From assembly GCA_963814955.1 (NCBI GenBank), contig CAWFEX010000015.1, forward strand, positions 124,001 to 188,000: 64,000 nucleotides of DNA, given 5' to 3'. The stretch comes from DATCJA01 sp963814955 (GTDB lineage: Bacteria > Acidobacteriota > Vicinamibacteria > Vicinamibacterales > UBA2999). The position numbers were made by a program, and so were the translations under genes. The notes below the pieces were generated by a model. It searched no databases, was not told where the DNA came from, and saw nothing but the letters and a program-made list of their open reading frames with translations. Shown one piece after another: positions 54,325-62,885 of this stretch (positions are counted from its first letter, which is position 1; each line of letters opens with the position of its first letter).

Positions 54325-55884
54325 ATGGTAAACCGCAAAATCACGTTCTTCTATGCCCTGCTGATCGCAATTGCATCGCTGGCGGTCGGCATGGTGGTCG
54401 CCTCCCGGTTCGGAATGTCGGCCCCATCGGCCGCCCAGACAGCCGCGCCGCCGATGAACAGCGCGCCGCTGACGGGACCGCTGACGGCCACCACATTCCG
54501 CGACATCGCGAAGGCGGTCTCCCCTGCTGTCGTCAACATCAGGACCGAGCAGCGGCAGCGCGCCCAGGACCTGAGTGACTTCTTCGGCGGCGGCGGCGGC
54601 GGCGATCTGTTCGAACGCTTTTTCGGACAGCCGCAACCGCGCCAGCAGCCACAGCAGCCACAGCAGCCACAGCAGCCACGCGAACAGGTGGTGCAGGCGG
54701 CCGGCACCGGCTTCATCATCGATAAAGCCGGCTTCATTTTGACCAACAACCACGTCGTGGAAGGCGCGACGCGAATTCGCGTCGCGCTGTATGGCGAGGA
54801 CGACGGCCAGGAGTATGACGCGCGGGTGATCGGTCGCGATCCGCTGACCGACAGCGCGCTCATCGAACTAACCGAAAAGCCCGACCATGCGCTACCAGAG
54901 GTGAAGTTCGGCGACTCCGGCCAGGTGTTTCCTGGCGACTGGGTCGTGGCGATTGGAAATCCGTTCGGCCTCGCGCACACCGTCACCGTAGGCGTGATCA
55001 GCGCGATCGAGCGATCCTTCCCGGTGGCTGAGTCGCGCTACGCGCAGGTGCTGCAGACCGACGCTGCGATCAATCCCGGCAACTCCGGCGGGCCGCTGTT
55101 GAACCTGCGCGGCGAAGTGGTTGGCATCAACACAGCGATCATCAGCGAAGGCCGGCCTGGCAACGTCGGTGTCGGCTTCGCAATGCCGATCAACGTCGTC
55201 CGCGAGCTGCTGCCTCAGCTGCGCGTAGGCAAGATCACGCGAGGCCGCATTGGCGTCGGCATCGGCCCCGTGCCGGCGGACGCGGTTGATGAGTTCGGGC
55301 TCAAGGATCGCAACGGCGCCGTGGTGCTCAACGTCGCACCGGGCGGAGCTGCGGCAAAGGCCGGCATCGAACCGGGTGACGTGGTCGTCGGCTACAACGG
55401 CAAAGCCATTCGCAACCGCGACGAGCTGGTGGCCATGGTCACTGCCACCAAGCCCGGAACGACGGTGCCGTTGCGCGTCATCCGCGATCGCCAGGAGCGG
55501 AACGTCAACGTCACCGTGGAAGAGCTGGACCTCGAAGCAGAAACCGCGTCGCAGCGCGCCGGGAACGGCGGCGGTGGCGGCGGCCCGCAGGAGACGACCA
55601 GCGGGTTCGGGATCACGCTCGGCAACATCACGCCGGAGCTTGCACAGCGACTGCGGCTCAATCGGAACGTGTCTGGAGCCGTGATCGTCAGTGTGGACCC
55701 GGGCAGCACGGCAGCGCGCGCCGGCCTTGCCGAAGGCGACGTGATCGTCCGCGTCGGACGTGAAAATGTCGCGAACGCCGTCGACGCCAGCCGGGAGCTC
55801 GGACGCGTGCCGTCGGGCGGCACTGCATTCCTCCGCGTGCTCCGCAACGGGCAGGAAACGTTCGTTTCGGTGGCAAAGGAATAG
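54325..55884 (+). CDS. HtrA/DegP-type periplasmic serine protease
   Basis: A 519-residue protein. Membrane anchor or signal at residues 5-27 (FFYALLIAIASLAVGMVVAS). Trypsin-like domain: His143 in LTNNHVVEG, Asp176 in DPLTDSALI, Ser254 in NPGNSGGPL, so the triad is complete. Two PDZ domains follow (VAPGGAAAKAGIEPGDVVVG, VDPGSTAARAGLAEGDVIVR). A Gln/Pro-rich insert near residue 105-120 is a 9-bp minisatellite (see repeat). ATG at 54325 is preceded by GAGGAAAG; TTG at 54307 is less likely. Roles are quality control and degradation of misfolded envelope proteins. Confidence 0.94.
   Translation: MVNRKITFFYALLIAIASLAVGMVVASRFGMSAPSAAQTAAPPMNSAPLTGPLTATTFRDIAKAVSPAVVNIRTEQRQRAQDLSDFFGGGGGGDLFERFFGQPQPRQQPQQPQQPQQPREQVVQAAGTGFIIDKAGFILTNNHVVEGATRIRVALYGEDDGQEYDARVIGRDPLTDSALIELTEKPDHALPEVKFGDSGQVFPGDWVVAIGNPFGLAHTVTVGVISAIERSFPVAESRYAQVLQTDAAINPGNSGGPLLNLRGEVVGINTAIISEGRPGNVGVGFAMPINVVRELLPQLRVGKITRGRIGVGIGPVPADAVDEFGLKDRNGAVVLNVAPGGAAAKAGIEPGDVVVGYNGKAIRNRDELVAMVTATKPGTTVPLRVIRDRQERNVNVTVEELDLEAETASQRAGNGGGGGGPQETTSGFGITLGNITPELAQRLRLNRNVSGAVIVSVDPGSTAARAGLAEGDVIVRVGRENVANAVDASRELGRVPSGGTAFLRVLRNGQETFVSVAKE
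54643..54678. repeat. Coding minisatellite, CAGCAGCCA x4
   Basis: Four perfect 9-bp units encoding Gln-Gln-Pro repeats inside the htrA linker. Because the unit is a multiple of three, copy-number change would alter the linker without breaking the frame. Confidence 0.85.
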
Positions 55885-55905
55885 CTCCACGCTGTCGAAA
55901 TCCTC

Positions 55906-55940
55906 AGGCCTCAGGGCTGTCTCAGCCCTGAGGCCTTTTT
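55906..55940 (+). terminator. Rho-independent terminator after htrA
   Basis: A perfect 14-bp stem (AGGCCTCAGGGCTG at 55906-55919, CAGCCCTGAGGCCT at 55923-55936), loop TCT and a short T-run to 55940. Confidence 0.9.
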
Positions 55941-55975
55941 ATTTGTGGTAAAAGGGGCCTTTCGGGAGGCTGCCC

Positions 55976-56533
55976 GTGACGCTGATGGTCGAGCGTGAAG
56001 TCAAGCTTCGATTTCGCAGTCCTGAGGAAGCCCGTAAAGCCATTCTCGCGGCGGGCGCTACGCCGCTTCGATCCCGCCGCCTTCAGGAGGACGCTCTGCT
56101 CGACACGGAAGACGAGGCGCTGCGACGACAGCAATGCGTCCTTCGAATCCGAACCGAACCCGGCAAGAGCCTGCTGACATTCAAGGGGCCGGTACAACCC
56201 GGCACGATGAAGGTCCGCGAAGAGTACGAGACCGTCATCGGCGACGGCGAGATCCTGCGTCGCGTGTTCGAGCAGCTCGGGCTGCACGTGTCTTTCAGGT
56301 ACGAGAAGTACCGCGAGGAATACGCCGCCGAGGACGTCACGATCGCGCTCGATGAAACTCCCGTTGGTACGTTTGTGGAGGTCGAAGGGAGCGAGGAAGG
56401 CATCCACCTGATGACGCAGTCGCTCGGCCGGACTCCCGACGATTTCATAACCGACTCGTACCGGCGGCTCTTCATGGAGCATCGCAGCGAGCACGGACTC
56501 AACGGCACGGATATGGTGTTTCACGAAGAATGA
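55976..56533 (+). CDS. CYTH-domain protein (CyaB/ThTPase type)
   Basis: A 185-residue protein with the CYTH signature at its N-terminus (VEREVKLRF), then alternating charged strands (CVLRIRTEPGKSLLTFKGPV, KVREEYETVI, YEKYREEYA, IALDETPVGTFVEVEGSEEG). These residues line the triphosphate-binding tunnel. Family members are class IV adenylate cyclases, thiamine triphosphatases or inorganic triphosphatases; the sequence does not decide between them. GTG start with GGGAGG 6 bases upstream; ATG at 55985 also possible. Its stop overlaps the next start (ATGA at 56530). Confidence 0.85.
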   Translation: MTLMVEREVKLRFRSPEEARKAILAAGATPLRSRRLQEDALLDTEDEALRRQQCVLRIRTEPGKSLLTFKGPVQPGTMKVREEYETVIGDGEILRRVFEQLGLHVSFRYEKYREEYAAEDVTIALDETPVGTFVEVEGSEEGIHLMTQSLGRTPDDFITDSYRRLFMEHRSEHGLNGTDMVFHEE

Positions 56534-57439
56534 TTCCGGCGCTGGTCCTGACGGCCGGTCTCGCCACTCGCCTCCGCCCTCTTTCTCTCGTTCGCGCGAA
56601 AGCCGCGATGCCCGTTGGTGGTGACCCGATCGTCAGACGGATTCTGCGCGGGCTGCGCGCATCGGGCATTTTGGAAGCCGTCCTGAATCTGCACCACCTT
56701 CCGCACACGATCACGCAGCTGGTTGGTGACGGCAGCGACCTGGACATCCGAGTATCGGTACTCGTGGGAACAGCCTGTCCTGGGATCGGCCGGGGGACCG
56801 CGCCAGGCACTGCCGCTGCTCGACTCACCTGCGTTCCTGGTTGTGAACGGCGACACCCTCACGGATGTCGACGTCGCCGCGCTTCTTGTGGATCACAAAC
56901 GAACTGGCGCGCTCGTCACGATGGCCGTCGTGCCGCAGATGGAAGGGGCGAAATATGGCGGCGTGCGCCTCGACGACAACGGTGTCGTCACCGGCTTCAC
57001 GAAGCGTGGATCGACGGAGCCTTCCTATCACTTCGTGGGTGTTCAGGTCGTCGAAGCGCGGGCATTTGCGTCCATCGCGCCAGGCGTGCCAGCCGAATCG
57101 GTATCGGAGGTATACCCTGCTTTGATCGCGGCAGATCGGGGTTCTGTTCGTGCTTACATCTGCGAGGCGCAATTCTTCGACATCGGCACACCAGACGATT
57201 ACCTGCGGGCGTCGCTCACGTTCGACAACGAGAAGCCTGGCGAGCAGACGCGGGGCTCGTCCGCAAAGATCGACCGAACGGCGCGCATCGAGGAATCGAT
57301 CCTGTGGGACGATGTCGAAGTGGGAGCCGGATCGCGGCTGCGGCGATGCGTTGTGACCGATGGCGTGCACGTGCCCGATGGCACATTGTGGACCAGCGTC
57401 ACGCTGAGACGGCGAGAGTGGCGATTTGTCGCCCGGTGA
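56530..57439 (+). pseudogene. Nucleotidyltransferase, MurU-like, one frameshift
   Basis: About 300 residues after correction. The N-terminus carries the sugar-nucleotidyltransferase signature AGLATRLRPLS and KAAMPVGG. After a one-base insertion at about 56755 (CGGTACTCG where TACTCG continues YSWEQPVLGSAGG), the rest includes FLVVNGDTLTDVDVAALLVD, the catalytic Asp, and a left-handed-helix-like tail (TARIEESILWDDVEVGAGSR). With the kinase-like gene after it, this matches MurU of the peptidoglycan recycling pathway, which makes UDP-MurNAc; a mannose-1-phosphate guanylyltransferase is the alternative. Confidence 0.78.
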
Positions 57440-57494
57440 GAAGCTGATCGACGGCCTGGCCGTCGGCGCTCAATTTAACGTCGAGCGTTGCGAA

Positions 57495-58517
57495 ATGGCT
57501 GCTGATCCCACACAACCGGACGGTGCCGACGCCCGTGTCCGCATCAACCAGTTCCTCTCCCACTCCGGTCGCGACGCGAAGGTTGTTCCGCTTACCGGTG
57601 ACGCGTCCGATCGTCGATATTTCCGTATTCTTTTCCGCGACGCGCCGCCACAGGTGCTCGCCGTCCATCCCGGGGCGACTGACTTCGACGCACTTCCGTT
57701 CGTGAACGTCGCACGGCTGTTCAGCGCCATGCCGGTACCCGTGCCCCGGATCCTCGATCGCTCCCCCGAGCTCGGCATCCTCGCGCTGGAGGACCTCGGC
57801 GACGTCACCCTGCAGGCGCATGTCGGCGCGGCGTCGCCCGCTGAGCATGCTGCGCTTTACCGCGAGGCGGTCGCCCTGATCACCTCGATTCAGCAGCGCG
57901 GCCGTGAGCTGGCGTCGCCGGAATACGCGCCGTACGGCGTTTCGTTCGATGTCGAAAAGCTCACATGGGAGCTGCGCTTCTTCACGAAGCACTTTCTCGA
58001 GGCCTACCGCGGCGCCGTGCTCTCCGGTGCCACGCAAGAGGCCCTGACGCAGGAGTACGCGGCGATTGCCGATGAGCTGGCAGCCGAACCTGGTGTGCTC
58101 TGCCACCGCGACTATCACAGCCGGAACCTGATGCTCCATCACGAGCGGCTCTATATCATCGATTTTCAGGACGCGCGGATGGGCCCGGACACGTACGACC
58201 TGGCATCGCTGCTGCGCGATTCATACGTCGACTTCAGCGAGCAGCAGGTCGAGGCGCTGATCGCGTTCTTTCTGGCGAAGCGCGGCGCATCGGCTGCAGA
58301 GGATGCAGATTTCCGGCGGCGGTTCGATCTGATGGCGCTCCAGCGCAACCTGAAAGCCCTGGGGACGTTCGGGTTTCAAACGACGTCACGCGGCAATCCC
58401 GTTTACATTCAGTACATTCCGCGAACACTGAGCTACGCTCGCGCGAACCTCGCCAAATACGAGCGATTCAGCCGGCTCCGCGAGTTGCTGGCTGAACATC
58501 TGGAAGAACTCCGATAG
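57495..58517 (+). CDS. AmgK-like sugar kinase (aminoglycoside phosphotransferase fold)
   Basis: A 340-residue protein of the APH/choline-kinase fold: nucleotide-side motif GDASDRRYFRI, catalytic loop VLCHRDYHSRNLM and metal site YIIDFQDARMGPDTYDLASL. This form, next to a MurU-like gene, is typical of AmgK, which phosphorylates MurNAc at the anomeric position in peptidoglycan recycling. The start at 57495 gives a normal N-terminus; the frame extends to 57426, overlapping the MurU-like gene. Confidence 0.85.
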   Translation: MAADPTQPDGADARVRINQFLSHSGRDAKVVPLTGDASDRRYFRILFRDAPPQVLAVHPGATDFDALPFVNVARLFSAMPVPVPRILDRSPELGILALEDLGDVTLQAHVGAASPAEHAALYREAVALITSIQQRGRELASPEYAPYGVSFDVEKLTWELRFFTKHFLEAYRGAVLSGATQEALTQEYAAIADELAAEPGVLCHRDYHSRNLMLHHERLYIIDFQDARMGPDTYDLASLLRDSYVDFSEQQVEALIAFFLAKRGASAAEDADFRRRFDLMALQRNLKALGTFGFQTTSRGNPVYIQYIPRTLSYARANLAKYERFSRLRELLAEHLEELR

Positions 58518-58613
58518 CAGGCCTCAGAGCCCAGGCCTCAGGCCTCCGGGCTGTTTCAGGCGACAGCGCCAAGTCATGCTGAGGCCTGGGGCCTGAACCT
58601 GAGGCCTGCTAGG
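58518..58613. repeat. CAGGCCTCAGG-rich palindromic spacer
   Basis: About 95 bp packed with copies of AGGCCT and GCCTCAGGCCT/CTGAGGCCT in both orientations, resembling the sequence of the terminator at 55906-55940. It sits between the AmgK-like gene and the isomerase-like gene. Probably a complex hairpin that may act as terminator. Confidence 0.6.
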
Positions 58614-59475
58614 ATGGGTTGTTTGGCTGACCGGAGCTTTGGCGTCTCGACGCACCTGTTTCACGACTCGCGGTTGACGCGCGAGCATCTCGTCCACATC
58701 GCAGGGCACGGATTCGACGCCGTCGAAGTATTCGCGACGCGCTCCCACTTCGACTACCACGACGACGCGGCAATTGCACTGCTCGCTGAGTGGCTGTCGG
58801 ACACCCGTCTTACGCTGCATTCGATGCACGCGCCGATTTTCGAACGCCTCCAGGGAGGCCAATGGGTCGGTCCGTTTTCAAATGCCACAGCCGATGAAAA
58901 GCGGAGGGCCGCCGCGCTGGCGGAAACACGCGCCGCGCTCGCCGTGGCCAGGCGCGTCCCGTATCGGTTTCTCGTCGTCCATCTGGGGATTCCGTCGGGG
59001 GCACCAATGTCGGCGGGCGACAATAATGCCGGTGCGGCCCGGCGAAGCCTGGAGGAGATCGTGCCGATGGCTGCGCGAATCTGGTGTCAGGGTGGCCGTG
59101 GAAGTGATTCCGAACGCCCTTTCAACACCCGACGCGCTCGTCAGATTGATCGAGGACGAGCTGGAGGGGCTCGATGTCGGTGTATGCCTGGATTACGGCC
59201 ACGCGAACCTGATGGGCGATCTCGCCGAGGCGATCGAGACTGTCTCGGGTCACCTATGGACCACTCACGTGCACGACAACAGAGGCCGCGAAGATGAGCA
59301 TCTCGTGCCGTTCATGGGGTCCATCGACTGGGGAATTGCCATGATGGAAACGCAGAAGATTGGCTACGATGGCGTGTTGATGCTGGAGGTGGCGAACAGC
59401 AGCGACCCGCTGGACGTCCTGAACCGTTCGGCGGCGGCACGGGAACGGTTGGAGCGCACGTTCGTCACGTTTTGA
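58614..59475 (+). pseudogene. Sugar phosphate isomerase/epimerase-like TIM-barrel protein, one frameshift
   Basis: About 287 residues after correction. The first part (GVSTHLFHDSRLTREHLVHI, GFDAVEVFATRSHFDYHD, LHSMHAPIFERLQ) and second part (RVAVEVIPNALSTPDALVRL, DVGVCLDYGHANLMGDLAEA, WTTHVHDNRGREDEHLVPFM, YDGVLMLEVANSSD) form one xylose-isomerase-like barrel with His, Glu and Asp metal ligands. The break is at about 59085. Substrate unknown. It is followed by asnS after 14 bp. Confidence 0.78.
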
Positions 59476-59489
59476 CGAAGTTGTTCACG

Positions 59490-60783
59490 ATGCGTGCGCA
59501 CATCTCAGACATCGCCCGGTTTGAAGGCCAGCAAGTCACGATCGACGGCTGGCTGCACAACCGCCGCTCCAGCGGAAAAATCCACTTCCTGATCGTCCGC
59601 GATGGCACCGGATTCATCCAGGCCGTGATGTCGAAGGCGGCCGTGGGGGACGAGGCGTTCACGCGCGCCGATCATCTTTCTCAGGAAACCTCACTGTCGG
59701 TGACCGGCACGGTCCGGGCGGACGCCCGCGCGAAGGGCGGATACGAGATCGACGTGGCGAGCGTGGAGGTCCACGGCGAATCCCACGACTATCCCATCAC
59801 GCCCAAGGAACACGGCGTCGACTATCTGATGGATCGTCGCCACCTCTGGATCCGCTCCGAACGACAGACGGCAATCCTGCGCGTGCGGCACGAGGTGATC
59901 GATGCGGTTCGCGACTTCTTCAATAGCCGCGGGTTCATACTCTGCGACACGCCAATCTTCACTCCCGCCGCGTGCGAGGGGACGACCACGCTGTTTCCGG
60001 TTCAGTATTTCGAAGACACAACCGCCTATCTGACGCAGAGCGGCCAGCTCTACAACGAGGCGAACGCCATGGCGCTTGGCCGCGTGTATTGCTTCGGGCC
60101 GACGTTCCGCGCCGAGAAATCGAAGACGCGCCGCCACCTGACGGAGTTCTGGATGGTGGAGCCCGAGGTCGCGTACGCGAATCTCAACGACGTGATTCAG
60201 CTTGCGGAGGAACTGATTACCAGCGTCGTCGGACGCGCGCTCGAGCGACGCCGCCCGGAACTCCAGACTGCTCGAGCGGGACACGTCGAAGCTTGAAAAG
60301 GTTACGACGCCGTTTCCGCGAATGACATACGACCAGGCGGCGCAGCTGTTGAAAGAGAAAGGACAGCCGTTCGAGTACGGGACAGACCTGGGCGGCGGCG
60401 ACGAGACTGTGTTGTCAGAGCACTTCGATCGTCCGGTGTGCGTGACGCACTATCCGACCGCGGTGAAAGCGTTCTACATGAAGACCGACCCGCAGCAGCC
60501 GGACAAGGCGCTCTGCGTGGACGTGCTCGCGCCTGAAGGATACGGGGAGATCGTCGGCGGCGGGCAGCGTGAAGACGATCTCGAACAGCTCCAGCAGCGC
60601 ATCCGCGAGCACAATCTGCCGCAGGAAGCATTCGAATGGTATCTGGACCTGCGTCGGTACGGGACGGTGCCTCACGGTGGTTTCGGTATGGGAATCGAGC
60701 GATGCGTGTCGTGGATTTGCGGGCTCGAGCATGTGCGCGAGACGATTCCGTATCCGAGAATGTTGTATCGGTTGTATCCCTAG
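59490..60783 (+). pseudogene. asnS: Asparaginyl-tRNA synthetase, one frameshift
   Basis: About 430 residues after correction. An N-terminal OB-fold anticodon-binding domain (QQVTIDGWLHNRRSSGKIHF, FIQAVMSK) precedes the class II core: TLFPVQYFEDTTAYLTQSGQ, motif 2 KSKTRRHLTEFWMVEPE and motif 3 HGGFGMGIERCVSWICG. The frame shifts at about 60265 (CCAGACTGCTCGAG), after which the correct continuation LLERDTSKLEKVTTPF and GGGDETVLSEHFDRPVCVTH follows. The gene product is normally essential, so a sequencing error is the most likely cause. It charges tRNA-Asn with asparagine. Confidence 0.9.
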
Positions 60784-60804
60784 GTGGTAGGTAGGTGACG
60801 TAGA

Positions 60805-60824
60805 GCGCAGGCTTCAGCCTGCGC
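60805..60824. repeat. Palindromic intergenic repeat
   Basis: Perfect palindrome GCGCAGGCTTCAGCCTGCGC preceded by GTAGA, differing from 33073-33092 by one core base. Lies between asnS and rimO. Confidence 0.8.
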
Positions 60825-60837
60825 GCCAAGACACCAA

Positions 60838-62285
60838 ATGAAGATTGGAATGATTTCGCTCGGCTGCCCGAAAAACCTCGTCGATTCCGAGGTGATGCTC
60901 GGGCTTGCGCAGCAGGCGGGCGGCAGCCTGACACACGACGCCTCCGAGGCGGAGGTGCTCATCGTCAATACGTGCGCCTTCATCGACAAGGCCAGGCAGG
61001 AATCGATCGACGCGATTCTGGAAATGGCCGAATACAAGAAGAGCGGCGCCTGCCGTCGTCTTGTCGTCGCCGGCTGCATGGCTGAACGCTACCGCGACGA
61101 GCTGCGGGCCGAGATCCCGGAGATCGATGCAATTGTCGGCACGGGAGAAGTCCCTCAGATAGTCGATGCCATCGGCATGGATCCGGGGTTCGGCTTTCGG
61201 GATTCGGGCTCCGGGATTCGAATTCCGCTATTGCGTGCAAATGGCGAACCTGTGACCCTCGGATCCCGGATACCAGATCCCGCATCCCGATCTCTCCCTA
61301 CCTACCTCTACGACGCCGATACTCCGCGACTGATGGCGACGCCCCGTCACTACGCGTACTTGAAGATTGCGGAGGGATGCGATTACAAGTGCGCGTTCTG
61401 CATCATTCCGACGCTTCGCGGCCGCTACCGGAGCCGCCCGGCGGAGTCGATCGTTCGTGAGGCGGAAGCACTGGCAGCGCGCGGCGTCAAAGAGCTACTC
61501 CTGATTTCCCAGGACACCACCTTTTACGGCATCGACCAGGGCGAGCGGGGCGCCCTCGCGCGCCTGCTGCGCAGGCTCAACCGAATCGACGGCCTGACAT
61601 GGATTCGGATGCTGTACCTCTACCCCACGACCATCAGCGACGATGTGCTGGACGCGATGGCCGATAGCGAGAAGGTCTGCAAGTACATCGACCTGCCGCT
61701 CCAACACGCGTCGGATGCCGTTCTGAAGCGTATGAAGCGGCCGGGCACACGGGCACAATACGAACGCCTTCTCACTCGAATCAGGCAGCGTCTGCCCGGC
61801 GTCGCGCTGCGGACCACCTTCATCGTGGGATTCCCTGGTGAGACCGCACGCGACTTCGATGAACTGAAAGCATTCGTGGAGTCGGTGCAGTTCGATCACG
61901 TAGGCGTGTTCACCTACTCGCACGAGGAAGGAACATCCGCGTACGCACTAACGGATGAGGTGCCTGCACCGACAAACGTCGCCGCCGTGCCCGGCTGATG
62001 CGTACACAACAGCGCATCGTCGCGCGGTCGCAGGCGAGCCGCGTCGGCAGCCGTGTACGACTCCTCGTCGACGGTCCCGCCGCCGAACATGAGCTCGTGC
62101 TGCGCGCCCGACTCGAGAGCCAGGCGCCTGAAATCGATCCGGTCGTGTACCTCACCGAATGCGATCCGACAGATATCACCACGGGTACGTTCATCGACGC
62201 CGAGCTGGTCGGCTGTCATGAGTACGACTTCATCGCCCGCCCGGTTCGCAAACGCTCCGGCGCACCTCCAAAGCGCGCCGATTGA
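60838..62285 (+). pseudogene. rimO: Ribosomal protein S12 methylthiotransferase, one frameshift and an inserted repeat
   Basis: About 482 residues after correction. An N-terminal MTTase domain has GMISLGCPKNLVDSEVMLG and NTCAFIDKARQESIDAILEM, with further Cys in VVAGCMAERY. The radical SAM motif is CDYKCAFC, followed by RGRYRSRPAESIVREAEAL and QHASDAVLKRMKRPG; a C-terminal TRAM domain ends the protein. About 40 residues (roughly 113-155) between the first two domains come from a palindromic repeat (61198-61289). Near 61972 one A is missing from an A-run, shifting the frame before the TRAM domain (KRRRRARLMRTQQRIVARSQ in the other frame). It methylthiolates Asp of ribosomal protein S12. Confidence 0.9.
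61198..61289. repeat. Palindromic element inserted in frame within rimO
   Basis: Arms at 61198-61220 and 61267-61289 pair in 18 of 23 positions, with cores of GGGATTCGGG and GATCCCGCATCCC type, flanked by GGATCC on each side. The segment keeps the rimO frame and encodes FRDSGSGIRIPLLRANGE and LGSRIPDPASR, residues not expected in RimO. Confidence 0.7.
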
Positions 62286-62350
62286 GGATTGTTCGTAGCC
62301 CGGGGGAGGTGATAAGCTTAAGGGTCGCACCTAGGCGGAGGAGTACTCCA

Positions 62351-62374
62351 AGTGGGCTGGAGCCCACTTTTTTT
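62351..62374 (+). terminator. Leader hairpin with T-run before rimP
   Basis: AGTGGGCT (62351-62358) pairs with AGCCCACT (62361-62368), followed by a run of seven T. The rimP ATG at 62385 is only 11 bases after the T-run. It could be the terminator of the upstream gene or an attenuator in the rimP-nusA leader. Confidence 0.75.
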
Positions 62375-62384
62375 ATTTGGGGCG

Positions 62385-62861
62385 ATGGAGCCGCTGGCAC
62401 AAATCCGGACAATTGCCGAGCGGGTGGCAGCTTCCCTCGGGCTGAGCGTCTGGGACGTCCAGACCCGTCGGGAGGCAACCGGTTACGTGGTGCGCGTGAT
62501 CATCGATCGTCCCGGACCAGCGGGAACACCGGAGGAAAGCGTCAGCATCGAAGATTGCGAGCAGGTCAACCGCGAGATCAGCACGATTCTCGACGTGGAA
62601 GACCCGCTTCCTTTTGCGTACACGCTTGAGGTGTCGTCCCCAGGCTTGGATCGGCCGCTGCGCACTGCGGCCGACTATGAACGATTCAACGGGCGGTTGG
62701 CCAAAGTGGTTGTTCGAGAGGCTGTTGACAATCAGAAAGCGTTCGAGGGCCGCCTGCGCGGTGTCGACAATGCGCATGTGCTGCTGGAGGGCGCGAAGGG
62801 ACGGGTGCACCGGCTGCCGATTCACCTGATCACGCGCGGCCGTCTCGAAGTGGAATTCTGA
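62385..62861 (+). CDS. rimP: Ribosome maturation factor RimP
   Basis: A 158-residue protein with the RimP N-terminal domain (IRTIAERVAASLGLSVWDVQ, GYVVRVIIDRPG, SIEDCEQVNREISTILDVED) and the C-terminal domain beginning YTLEVSSPGLDRPLRTAADY. Length and motifs are standard. It assists 30S subunit maturation. It is followed 24 bp later by nusA, the conserved gene order. Confidence 0.95.
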   Translation: MEPLAQIRTIAERVAASLGLSVWDVQTRREATGYVVRVIIDRPGPAGTPEESVSIEDCEQVNREISTILDVEDPLPFAYTLEVSSPGLDRPLRTAADYERFNGRLAKVVVREAVDNQKAFEGRLRGVDNAHVLLEGAKGRVHRLPIHLITRGRLEVEF

Positions 62862-62885
62862 AGAACGCGGTGAAAGTGGATCTTG

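Noticed and set aside
61960..62000. Programmed frameshift in rimO
   Set aside because: The shift sits at a short A-run with no typical slippery heptamer plus downstream structure, and similar indels occur in many genes here; a consensus error is simpler.
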